Positions 1 through 6,086 are shown, counted from the first letter of the stretch. The stretch: DNA of 8,347 nucleotides from Firmicutes bacterium UBA1191 (GCA_002310095.1 DBYH01000019.1:1-8347), one strand, 5' to 3'. Program-made: numbers and translations. The notes: generated by a model from the sequence alone, not told the origin.

Positions 1-20
1 TCATCCCTACAAATCTCAAT

Positions 21-1520
21 TTACTTAAGTAATAATTCTAATTCTGATAGTTCTTTTTGTATGTCGGCTTCGATACCCTTGATTTCATTCAAGATTTCCT
101 CTGTAGGTGGGTACTCCACTGGTACATATTCAACTTCTTTGTATTTGTTGATTGAGAGATCATAGTCGTTCTCAACAATTATCTCTTTCTTGACAAAGAA
201 ACTTTGCTCTGTCCTTTTGCGATCTGTTTCATCAGCCAGGTTGTGGAATCGTTCTACAATATCTGGAATATCGTTCTCTTTGACTTCCGAACGCTTGTCA
301 TCCAAACTATATCCGTCTGCTTTCATATCATAGAACCAGACGTCGTCGGTCCCGCCGGCATTTGTTTTAGTAAAAACAAGCACAGCCGTTGACACGCCCG
401 CATATGGTTTGAATACCCCTGAAGGCATGGAAATCACAGCTTCTAATCTATTGTGTTCCACGATTTCCTGGCGAATAGCTTTATGTGCCTTCGATGACCC
501 AAATAATACTCCGTCCGGAACAATGCATGCACAGCGTCCGCCGACTTTCAGCATCCGCAGGAACAGCGTGAGAAAGAGCAGTTCGGTTTTCTTGGTTTTG
601 CAAACTTTTAAGAGATCCGCCGATACGATGTCGTAATCAAGACTGCCTTTGAACGGTGGATTTGCCATAATCAGCGAGTACTTGTCTTTGTCTGGATTCT
701 GGTCGGACAAACTATCCCGATACTCGATGAACGGGTTATCTACTCCGTGGGTCATCATGTTCATGGCACCGATACGGAGCATCGTTCTATCGGTGTCATA
801 ACCATAGAACATATGGTTCATGTAATGGTCTTTGCCCGTCTGGTCAAACAGCACTTCTTCTTTATGATGCTCTTTCAGATACTCACCTGCGGAAATTAAG
901 AAGCCTGACGTGCCACATGCCGGATCACAGATCGTATCAGTAGGCTTTGGCTGCACCATATCGACGATCATCTTGATGATATGCCGCGGCGTCCTGAACT
1001 GGCCATTGATGCCTGACTGCGAAATCTTGTTTAAGAGATATTCGTATACATCTCCTCGGACATCTGCATCCTGAGCTTCTGCCATTGTAATGAAGATATC
1101 GTCTAGCTTATCCACAACCTTTGACAGCATAAGCGGTGTAGGAACCTTGAAGATAGCATCGCTCATGTATTTTGAATAGGCACTGTCCTTATCCTCATGC
1201 AGCTCTTTGATGAATGGAAATACCCATTCCTGCATCACGGAATACATACGATCAGCAGGAAAATCGCGAAAGACAGACCATTTTAATTGGCTTCCATCAA
1301 TCTTCCGGCCACCTATCTCCACCTCTTTTGTAAAGGTGCTTTCGTATGGCAGTCCGAGCATTGCGCTTTCTTTGGCACGACGAATATCTGCGTCATCCAA
1401 ATCGTGAATAAACATCAGATAAGTAATCTGCTCGATAACGTCAAGCGGATTGGTCAATCCGCCTGCCCAAAAGATATCCCAAATACCATCTACTTTGTTC
1501 CTAAGTTCACCTGTAATCAT
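21..1520 (-). CDS. hsdM: Type I restriction-modification system DNA methyltransferase subunit (HsdM)
   Basis: The protein has 499 residues and is the N6-adenine methyltransferase subunit of a type I restriction-modification enzyme. In that family it uses S-adenosylmethionine and works with a specificity subunit HsdS. Visible in order: an N-terminal helical HsdM_N-like region (about residues 1-130), the QFRTPRHI element near 174-181, the SAM-binding motif I DPACGTSGF at about 199-207, and the catalytic motif IV NPPF at about 287-290. Both catalytic motifs are intact and the length is usual for the family. An ATG exists 21 bases upstream, but I chose the ATG at 1520 because GGAGAAACAATA precedes it with good Shine-Dalgarno spacing, and because its A overlaps the fic stop (TAATG), a sign of translational coupling. 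The gene ends 20 bases from the window edge. hsdS would be expected next, and neither it nor hsdR is visible. The DNA is more A+T-rich than the genes to the right. Confidence 0.95.
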   Translation of the reverse strand: MITGELRNKVDGIWDIFWAGGLTNPLDVIEQITYLMFIHDLDDADIRRAKESAMLGLPYESTFTKEVEIGGRKIDGSQLKWSVFRDFPADRMYSVMQEWVFPFIKELHEDKDSAYSKYMSDAIFKVPTPLMLSKVVDKLDDIFITMAEAQDADVRGDVYEYLLNKISQSGINGQFRTPRHIIKMIVDMVQPKPTDTICDPACGTSGFLISAGEYLKEHHKEEVLFDQTGKDHYMNHMFYGYDTDRTMLRIGAMNMMTHGVDNPFIEYRDSLSDQNPDKDKYSLIMANPPFKGSLDYDIVSADLLKVCKTKKTELLFLTLFLRMLKVGGRCACIVPDGVLFGSSKAHKAIRQEIVEHNRLEAVISMPSGVFKPYAGVSTAVLVFTKTNAGGTDDVWFYDMKADGYSLDDKRSEVKENDIPDIVERFHNLADETDRKRTEQSFFVKKEIIVENDYDLSINKYKEVEYVPVEYPPTEEILNEIKGIEADIQKELSELELLLK

Positions 1521-2578
1521 TATTGTTTCTCCCTGTTCCAAGTGTAAGATGTATAGCGGCCGCCGCCGATTTTTATTATCTCTCCTGTTTCCTGCAATTC
1601 TTTTAGTGCACGCTGCACAGTAATATGGCTAATATCAGGACACTTTGCCATGATTTCCGCTTTTGTTATCGTTCCTATGGTTTCTTTTATTACTTCGCGG
1701 ATAATTTCTGGTTTTGATAATCCTCTTGTGCTTAAAAGAGATACTCTACTCGAGAAATCACGATATGCCGAGACTAGTATCCCAAGCATATAGCGAACAA
1801 ATGGAAGGTACACATTCTGTTCTTCATGCCATCCTATAGAACACTCTTGTAATACTTCATAATATGTTTCTCTGCTATTGTTTATTACTTTTTCAATACT
1901 GATATATTTTCCGACATTATATCTGTTTTGATATAGTAATAAGAGAGTTAACAATCTGCTCATGCGGCCGTTCCCATCGGAAAACGGATGTATGCACAGA
2001 AAATCTAAAATAAACATCGGCATAATGAGAAGCGGATCAACATAAGGCTTCTTAATTATACTGTTATACGCCTCACATAAACGGTCAATACTTTCCGAAG
2101 TCTCCCATGCATGTACTGGATGAAAACGGACAAATTCTTTCCCTTTATCATCGATTTCAGTGATGTCATTGTCATTAATCTTATATTGCCCTCCAATTGA
2201 GTTGCCATCAAATTTATATAAATCTCGATGGAGTTGCAATATGCTCGATGCTTTTATCGGAAGGTAGTCATAGTTTTCATGAATCGTTGCTAATACATCA
2301 CGGTACCCGGCTATTTCACTCTCACTACGATTGCTCGGTGAAGTTTTGTCCATAACAATTTTACGAAGACGTTCGTCGGATGTGAATATACCTTCTATCC
2401 TGTTTGAAGCATCTGTGCTCTGAATCCTTGCTATTTCCATCAACTGCGTAAGAGCATCCTGCTTTGCCTCCATATATAAAGCTTCTTTCCCACGATACTC
2501 ATGAATTGTAGTCAAAAGAGAAACTATCTCTGGCTCTAAAAGGCCTCTCCATATGTTTTCATAATCAAACGATCTCAT
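1520..2578 (-). CDS. Fic family protein with inhibitory motif and C-terminal winged-helix-like domain
   Basis: The protein has 352 residues. Fic proteins usually transfer AMP from ATP to hydroxyl side chains of target proteins. The catalytic motif HPFSDGNGRMSR at 197-208 is complete (HPFxxGNGRxxR), including the catalytic His197. The N-terminal SNRIEG at 58-63 fits the (S/T)xxxE(G/N) self-inhibitory motif, whose glutamate (here Glu62) blocks productive ATP binding in class II Fic proteins. Residues about 285-350 (TKAEIMAKCP, ITVQRALKELQETGEI) look like a winged-helix DNA-binding domain. The start is supported by GAGG 8 bases upstream of the ATG. The stop overlaps the hsdM start by one base, so the two are co-translated as one operon. 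The target is unknown; regulation of, or defence linked to, the restriction system is inference. The control region upstream holds an unusual array of 17-bp repeats, and the C-terminal domain is a candidate to bind it. Confidence 0.93.
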   Translation of the reverse strand: MRSFDYENIWRGLLEPEIVSLLTTIHEYRGKEALYMEAKQDALTQLMEIARIQSTDASNRIEGIFTSDERLRKIVMDKTSPSNRSESEIAGYRDVLATIHENYDYLPIKASSILQLHRDLYKFDGNSIGGQYKINDNDITEIDDKGKEFVRFHPVHAWETSESIDRLCEAYNSIIKKPYVDPLLIMPMFILDFLCIHPFSDGNGRMSRLLTLLLLYQNRYNVGKYISIEKVINNSRETYYEVLQECSIGWHEEQNVYLPFVRYMLGILVSAYRDFSSRVSLLSTRGLSKPEIIREVIKETIGTITKAEIMAKCPDISHITVQRALKELQETGEIIKIGGGRYTSYTWNREKQ

Positions 2579-2706
2579 TTCAATTACCTCATTTGCAGTT
2601 CAATTATATCAATGTCAATCAAAATGATGTAATTGAATTATACCCATTTAATTGCATCATGTCAAGGTTTAATTACATCATTTTGCTGTAAAATGATGTA
2701 ATTAAA
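2579..2706. repeat. Operator-like array of six 17-bp motifs in the fic control region
   Basis: The best copy is TTTAATTACATCATTTT. Forward copies lie at 2579-2595, 2599-2615, 2647-2663 and 2668-2684; inverted copies lie at 2621-2637 and 2690-2706. Starts are 20, 22, 26, 21 and 22 bases apart, close to two helical turns. The pair 2668-2684 / 2690-2706 is a perfect 17-5-17 inverted repeat. The pair 2599-2615 / 2621-2637 has the same 17-5-17 geometry with three mismatches. The layout is forward-forward-inverted, twice. One forward copy covers the fic Shine-Dalgarno and others overlap the -35 and the start site. A degenerate seventh inverted copy may lie near 2709-2728. Binding of a cooperative repressor is inference. 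Confidence 0.85.
2637..2665 (-). promoter_or_regulatory. Perfect-consensus sigma-70/sigma-A promoter of fic-hsdM
   Basis: On the minus strand TTGACA (2665-2660) is followed by exactly 17 bases and TATAAT (2642-2637), so both hexamers match consensus at the optimal spacing. The predicted transcription start is near 2630, giving a leader of about 52 bases before the fic ATG. A promoter this strong for a Fic and restriction operon would normally need repression. Copies of the 17-bp motif overlap the -35, the spacer and the start site. Confidence 0.85.
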
Positions 2707-2743
2707 CGGCAATGATGATTTAGTTGAATTTGACCATATTAGC

Positions 2744-2768
2744 AAAAGAAGGCGCGGTTCACCGCGCC
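2744..2768 (-). terminator. Rho-independent terminator containing the stop codon of the upstream gene
   Basis: GGCGCGG and CCGCGCC (7-bp perfect stem) enclose a 4-base loop. On the minus strand a T-rich run (TTCTTTT) follows. The TGA stop of the 72-residue zinc-ribbon gene sits in the loop, so the ascending arm encodes that protein's last codons. The plus-strand side also has TTTCTT, so it may work in both directions. Confidence 0.75.
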
Positions 2769-2977
2769 TTTCTTATCTCCTCTTCCATATTCTCATCCCA
2801 CTGCAGTTTGCAGCTTTTGCATCTGAATGTGCGGCTACTTCCGGTTCCGCAGCAGGCGCCGCAAATGACGGCGCGTCCCTCCTGGACTTCTTTGCGTAGT
2901 TCCGGGACGGCCAATATCATGCTGGAAGTCAGCACACGCACTACTTTGTCCGAATCACATCTGGGACAGGTTTTCAT
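2759..2977 (-). CDS. Small zinc-ribbon-like protein, function unknown
   Basis: The protein has 72 residues, no signal peptide and no membrane segment. I do not recognise a named family. It has three cysteine pairs: CPRC at residues 4-7, CGAC at 39-42 (followed by Cys43) and CKSC at 53-56. Four to six of these cysteines could hold one or two zinc ions, as in zinc ribbons. The C-terminus is acidic then basic (DENMEEEIRKAR). The ATG overlaps the stop of the upstream gene by four bases (ATGA), so it is probably read by translational coupling; no strong Shine-Dalgarno is visible. Its partner gene also begins with a two-pair cysteine ribbon, which suggests a shared job. The stop codon lies inside the terminator loop. 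A role in nucleic-acid or protein binding is possible but only inferred. Confidence 0.7.
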   Translation of the reverse strand: MKTCPRCDSDKVVRVLTSSMILAVPELRKEVQEGRAVICGACCGTGSSRTFRCKSCKLQWDENMEEEIRKAR

Positions 2978-3414
2978 CTCTGATTGCTCTCAGCTGATGG
3001 GAAGCACCCTATTACAATGACGCCTACTATTGTGAGCAGGTCGAGCAAAAGCCACAGATATGATTTCTGAGCGTCTCTGAGGCGTCTGACCTGGACGTAA
3101 ATCCAGTAGATCCACAGCGCTATTGCGAATAAACCAGTCACAATATCTGCACCGGTTATTTGCGAAATAATGCCTGCCACTATTGAACCGCCTATCCAGG
3201 CAATCAGGACTCTAATCCAGTATTCCTTTCTGGTAAGTTTAGCGCCTGTAGCATTCTTCTCAGGCTCGCTTTGGGTGTACGTCTGTATCGGCTCTTTCGG
3301 AAACTCTTCGTTCATTTCCTCGATAAGGCTTTCGATGTGTTCCATGTTTCCGCCGCATCTAGGACAGATTAGTATTTCCTCGCCTTCATAGCCGCAATCC
3401 ACGCATTTTTTCAT
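2974..3414 (-). CDS. Zinc-ribbon membrane protein, DUF805-like C-terminus
   Basis: The protein has 146 residues. The N-terminus carries a zinc ribbon with cysteine pairs at 4/7 (CVDC) and 17/20 (CPRC), then an acidic linker at about 25-58. Three hydrophobic segments follow at about 65-85, 88-108 and 117-137. The segment VRRLRDAQKSYLWLLL, with a basic RRLRD between the last two membrane helices, resembles the DUF805 family signature, but the usual N-terminal part of DUF805 is replaced by the ribbon. I therefore call it DUF805-like with moderate confidence. The start at 3414 is preferred over an ATG 15 bases upstream because GGAGG sits 8 bases before it and the upstream ATG overlaps that site. 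It is the first gene of a two-gene operon (four-base overlap with the next gene) and has an extended -10 promoter. Function unknown. Confidence 0.8.
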   Translation of the reverse strand: MKKCVDCGYEGEEILICPRCGGNMEHIESLIEEMNEEFPKEPIQTYTQSEPEKNATGAKLTRKEYWIRVLIAWIGGSIVAGIISQITGADIVTGLFAIALWIYWIYVQVRRLRDAQKSYLWLLLDLLTIVGVIVIGCFPSAESNQR

Positions 3415-3455
3415 TAGAGGTACCTCCATCAGAAATTGTTGTAATAGTTAGACAT

Positions 3456-3464
3456 ATTATACCA
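3456..3464 (-). promoter_or_regulatory. Extended -10 promoter of the zinc-ribbon operon
   Basis: The minus strand reads TGGTATAAT, a perfect TATAAT with the TGn extension that can replace a good -35; no convincing -35 is present. The predicted transcription start is near 3449, leaving a leader of about 35 bases before the ATG at 3414. Confidence 0.55.
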
Positions 3465-3503
3465 TCTTTTCCCTCTATATAACAGGAAACTGGTTACTGG
3501 CTA

Positions 3504-3530
3504 TCGCAATGTGGCGGATGAGGGGAATTG
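3504..3530. repeat. Displaced copy of the tRNA-Gly 3' end and its flank
   Basis: This stretch matches 3700-3726 at 23 of 27 positions in direct orientation, with GCGGATGAGGGGAAT identical (3514-3528 and 3710-3724). The match covers the tRNA-Gly 3' acceptor and T-stem plus the outer end of its terminator arm. The two copies are 196 bp apart and bracket the tRNA-like element. It may be a relic of a duplicated tRNA unit or an attachment-site-like scar. No integrase is visible. Confidence 0.65.
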
Positions 3531-3531
3531 C

Positions 3532-3665
3532 GCGATTTGCAGGGCAAATCGCCGTCCTGCGCCGCCCCGCACAGGCGGCTTGGACCCGTCGCTACAGAAC
3601 TGTCCACCGGACAGTTCTGCTTAACGCTCCGGCCCTTTCGGGTTCGATTCCCGACGTCAGGTCCA
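3532..3665 (+). other. Structured tRNA-like region ending in an orphan tRNA 3' half with CCA
   Basis: Three perfect hairpins occur in order: a 9-bp stem at 3532-3552 (loop AGG), a 6-bp stem at 3561-3579, and an 11-bp stem at 3595-3619 (loop ACC). Then comes a T-arm TCGGG-TTCGATT-CCCGA (3638-3654), a 7-base acceptor-like strand CGTCAGG, a discriminator T and CCA (3663-3665). The matching 5' acceptor CCTGACG is absent, so it is not an intact tRNA gene. Alternatively GGACC and CGTCG (3582-3591) can pair with GGTCC and CGACG near the 3' end, closing an ~83-base structure around the 11-bp hairpin. A bidirectional terminator follows directly. It could be a decayed tRNA, a repeat family or a noncoding RNA. 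No protein is supported here. Confidence 0.6.
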
Positions 3666-3708
3666 TAGCGAAAAGAGACACCCGTTTGGGTGTCTCTTTT
3701 CGCTATGG
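3663..3708. terminator. Bidirectional terminator between tRNA-Gly and the plus-strand tRNA-like element
   Basis: This is a perfect 21-bp inverted repeat with a 4-base loop. The GC-rich inner stem (AGAGACACCC) is flanked by A-runs on one side and T-runs on the other, so it works in both directions. The first three bases of each arm are the CCA end of the tRNA-like element (plus) and of tRNA-Gly (minus). Confidence 0.85.
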
Positions 3709-3779
3709 AGCGGATGAGGGGAATCGAACCCCCAACCTCAGCTTGGGAAGCTGATATTTTGCCACTAAACTACATCCGC
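3706..3779 (-). tRNA. tRNA-Gly(CCC)
   Basis: A complete cloverleaf of 74 bases including an encoded CCA. The acceptor GCGGATG pairs with CATCCGC and the discriminator is T, as is usual for glycine tRNAs. The anticodon stem TCAGC/GCTGA encloses the 7-base loop TTCCCAA, giving anticodon CCC for GGG codons. The T arm is GGGGG-TTCGATT-CCCCT. No clear promoter is seen, so it may be transcribed from the DUF975 operon upstream and cut out. Confidence 0.95.
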
Positions 3780-3784
3780 GCGGT

Positions 3785-3808
3785 GCGGGCGGGGGTGCCC
3801 CTGCCCGC
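3785..3808 (-). other. GC-rich hairpin between the DUF975 gene and tRNA-Gly
   Basis: GCGGGC and GCCCGC enclose a further GGGG/CCCC stem with one mismatch. There is no T-run after it on either strand, so it is a poor intrinsic terminator. It may be a weak or processing hairpin that leaves tRNA-Gly joined to the upstream transcript. Confidence 0.5.
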
Positions 3809-3836
3809 AATTCTCCTATTTTCAATTACTCTTTCG

Positions 3837-4679
3837 TTACTCTTCAGTCTTTTCTTCCTGTCCCGGGTCGCTCAGGCTTTCGATTGGTATTGGTTCTGCC
3901 GATACCGGGATCGGTTCTGCCGCAACTGGTTCTGCGCCGATTCTTTCTTCGCCGATCAGTTTCAGGTAGATCGCCGCGTTGGCGTTCTGCTGGTACGGGT
4001 AGGTCCAGAAGATGTTGAGCAGGCCCAGTGTGAGGATGCTCAGCAGGAACCAGCCGATATACGAAAGGTCGAACACGAAGACGTTCCACTTCTGGCCGTC
4101 CATGAGGCGGCGCGATTCGGTGATGACTTCTGTCGCTGTCATTTCCGGGTGGTCGCGCAGGATGAACGGTACCATCCTGTAGGAGTACGCCTTGATGATG
4201 CCCGGTATTATGAAAAGCAAAGTCCACAGCATCAGGAATATGTCCCTCAGCAGCATGGTCACGAAGGTGTGGCCGTAGTTTGAGAAGCCGCTTCCGATCG
4301 CGCTGGCGTCGGCGTTGACTCCGGTCGCGTTGTCCCTGAAGAATCCGTAGCATCCAACCTGCAGCGGGTTGATGATGAAGATCTTGATCAGGAACACGAT
4401 GGCGAACACTATAAACAGGACCGCGAGGATACCTGCGACGATTGCCGCGATCGCTAATCCGTTGTCAGTAGGAATGGCGTCCGGATCGATATTGACCACA
4501 GCGTCGTCAAAGTCGTTGTCCACGTCGATGTCGCTGCTGCTGCCCGATGAGAATATACTCGATGCTCCCGACGCTCCTCCCGTGAGGACCATGATCAGGA
4601 ACGCGCAAAGCACACTGTACCAGTAGTTGGCTTTGAACCTCAGTTTTCCATATTCTTTAACTTCTTTCCTATCCCACAT
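3837..4679 (-). CDS. DUF975 family integral membrane protein
   Basis: The protein has 280 residues with four hydrophobic regions at about 19-36, 74-103, 137-163 and 199-226. The opening (KEVKEYGKLRFKANYWYSV), the IIPGIIKAYSYRMVPFIL segment after the third helix, the ESRRLMDGQKW loop and the final WTYPYQQNANAAIYLKL block are typical of DUF975, a membrane family of unknown function common in Firmicutes. A Ser/Asp-rich loop lies at about 41-62. The C-terminal tail (about 238-280) is Pro/Glu-rich with repeated AEPIP units and looks disordered. The start is supported by AGAGGA upstream with normal spacing. Only 42 bases separate it from the secreted-protein gene before it, with no clear terminator between, so the two are probably one operon. 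tRNA-Gly follows. Confidence 0.9.
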   Translation of the reverse strand: MWDRKEVKEYGKLRFKANYWYSVLCAFLIMVLTGGASGASSIFSSGSSSDIDVDNDFDDAVVNIDPDAIPTDNGLAIAAIVAGILAVLFIVFAIVFLIKIFIINPLQVGCYGFFRDNATGVNADASAIGSGFSNYGHTFVTMLLRDIFLMLWTLLFIIPGIIKAYSYRMVPFILRDHPEMTATEVITESRRLMDGQKWNVFVFDLSYIGWFLLSILTLGLLNIFWTYPYQQNANAAIYLKLIGEERIGAEPVAAEPIPVSAEPIPIESLSDPGQEEKTEE

Positions 4680-4721
4680 AATTCTATCCTCTCTTTCAAT
4701 GCATTAACACAGTTAGTCTTT

Positions 4722-6005
4722 TTACTTTGTCTTTGCGGACATCTTCTTGCTCCAGGTGGATTTATAAGTACCCGACTTCAGGGTCATGTAAGTGCCGACC
4801 TTGACATAGTACTTCTTGCCCTTCTTGAGGCCTTTGATTGTCTTTGAAGTATTCTTGTAGCCCTTGACCTTGTAAGTCCTTACGTTCTTGGTGAAGGCCT
4901 TGTCCGTAGCGATCATGATGCGGTATCCGGTAATCCTCTTGGTCGCCATCTTTGTTGAACGCTTATTCCACTTGACAACGAGTGACTTGCTTTTGCCCTT
5001 AACGCTCTTAAGGGTCGTTCCCTTAGGGTTGATCCTGAAGGAATCGCTGGTGTCCATGTCGGATTCTTCAAGATAGAAGTAATAGCCCTTGCCGTCGATA
5101 GTGAACTTATATGTGCCTACGCTCTTGCGCTTTGACGCCGCTTTCGCGTAACTGAGGGTATACTCTTTTCCCTTGGTCAGAGTATCTCCGAGAGCCTTGA
5201 TGGTAATGTTCGGAGCTCTGCCGCTCTTGCCGTTGTAGGTGACATCCTTGATCTTGATCTTGGCGTATGCCAGGTTGTACCGGTAAGTGATAGTAAACAG
5301 TAGTTTATCCCCTGCGAGATTATCATTTGTGCAGAGCAGGAAATAGTACTTGCCAACGATTTTGAACGGGCTGACTTTGTTCTCAGCCAGTTCTCCCGGT
5401 GTGAACATGGCACGCTTGTCCGATGCTGACTTTTTCGTAAAGATCGGGCTGCCATTCTTGCTGCCTTTGGAATCGGACAGGTATATCTCATAATTGACCG
5501 TTCCCGTCGCGCCATGAGGCACGAGCTCGTACTCGTTAAACAAGTCGTCATTGTCGGTAATGATTGCCGTCCTGTCGCTGTCGTCTATGTCGACATAGAA
5601 GCCTTCCGCAGGTGTAGGGCCGAAGTAGATTTTAAGGATCCAACTGTCTCCCGAAGAATAGTAATCCGTAAAATCGTCGTCTCTGTAGAATGACTCGCCA
5701 TCGAATTCAAATGTATCTAACGCCTCTAGTGCCTCGTTGTCCCCTGTCAGTGTGACTCTCACCGAATAGGCCTTGGAACGTTTGAAAGTTGATTCCGAAA
5801 ACTTCTGGCCGTATGAGTCCAGCCATTCAACTTTTTCAACATCGCCCACATTCGATGTTACGCCTTCGGTTACCGGCGTTTCCCCAGCATACGGCACCTT
5901 CAGCCCGTTGAGTTGGAGCGTATTTACTACAGCGTATGAACACAACGGAATCATGGTAAATATCATCATGACGGATATCATCAATGAAAATATCAGTTTC
6001 TTCAT
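4722..6005 (-). CDS. Secreted protein with YNGK and fibronectin type III-like C-terminal modules
   Basis: The protein has 427 residues. A signal peptide (MKKLIFSLMISVMMIFTMIP) has a likely cleavage after SYA at residue 25. Residues about 26-235 form a unique acidic region with no family I recognise. A YNGK domain (YNGKSGRAP at about 247, with a KGKEYTLSY and GTYKFTIDGKG pattern) runs to INPKGT at about 325-330. The last ~95 residues look like a lysine-rich Fn3 domain (VKWNK, RITGYRI, GKKYYVKV, STWSKKMSAKTK). The same tail ends the partial surface protein at 7148-8347. There is no LPXTG or other visible anchor; the basic tail may bind cell-wall polymers (inference). The start at 6005 is chosen because GGAGGT lies 7 bases before it; the ATG at 6020 overlaps the ribosome site. 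An adhesion or envelope role is inferred only. Confidence 0.85.
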   Translation of the reverse strand: MKKLIFSLMISVMMIFTMIPLCSYAVVNTLQLNGLKVPYAGETPVTEGVTSNVGDVEKVEWLDSYGQKFSESTFKRSKAYSVRVTLTGDNEALEALDTFEFDGESFYRDDDFTDYYSSGDSWILKIYFGPTPAEGFYVDIDDSDRTAIITDNDDLFNEYELVPHGATGTVNYEIYLSDSKGSKNGSPIFTKKSASDKRAMFTPGELAENKVSPFKIVGKYYFLLCTNDNLAGDKLLFTITYRYNLAYAKIKIKDVTYNGKSGRAPNITIKALGDTLTKGKEYTLSYAKAASKRKSVGTYKFTIDGKGYYFYLEESDMDTSDSFRINPKGTTLKSVKGKSKSLVVKWNKRSTKMATKRITGYRIMIATDKAFTKNVRTYKVKGYKNTSKTIKGLKKGKKYYVKVGTYMTLKSGTYKSTWSKKMSAKTK

Positions 6006-6026
6006 TACAGCCACCTCCATTTCAAG

Positions 6027-6032
6027 ATTATA
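6027..6032 (-). promoter_or_regulatory. Likely -10 box for the secreted-protein operon
   Basis: A perfect TATAAT on the minus strand would place the transcription start near 6020, about 15 bases before the ATG at 6005 and just upstream of the GGAGGT site. No good -35 hexamer is seen at 17 bases, so this is a moderate call. Confidence 0.45.
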
Positions 6033-6086
6033 TCTCCTGCCTAAAAGATACCATAACCGCCCCCGAAAGACAAATCTAACTGCCTG

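Noticed and set aside
1..20. Start of a downstream hsdS at the ATG at 4-2.
   Set aside because: An AGGG touches the ATG directly, leaving no spacing, and nothing of the protein is visible. hsdS is expected from context but cannot be called.
1521..1541. ATG at 1541 as the hsdM start (seven extra residues).
   Set aside because: It lies inside fic and has no ribosome site; the ATG at 1520 has GGAG with good spacing and overlaps the fic stop.
2579..2706. CRISPR array or plasmid iterons in the fic leader.
   Set aside because: The copies change orientation and are separated by only 3-9 bases without unique spacers; no replication gene is present. An operator array fits better.
3600..3665. Integron attC-like site or an intact extra tRNA.
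   Set aside because: No integrase and no paired R/L boxes with the attC core are seen, and the 5' acceptor strand needed for a tRNA is missing.
3509..4283. Plus-strand open frames with tRNA-antisense peptides (MRGIEPPTSAW, GNRTPNLSLGS).
   Set aside because: They run antisense through tRNA-Gly, the terminator palindrome and the DUF975 gene. Such peptides are a well-known artefact of translating tRNA genes.
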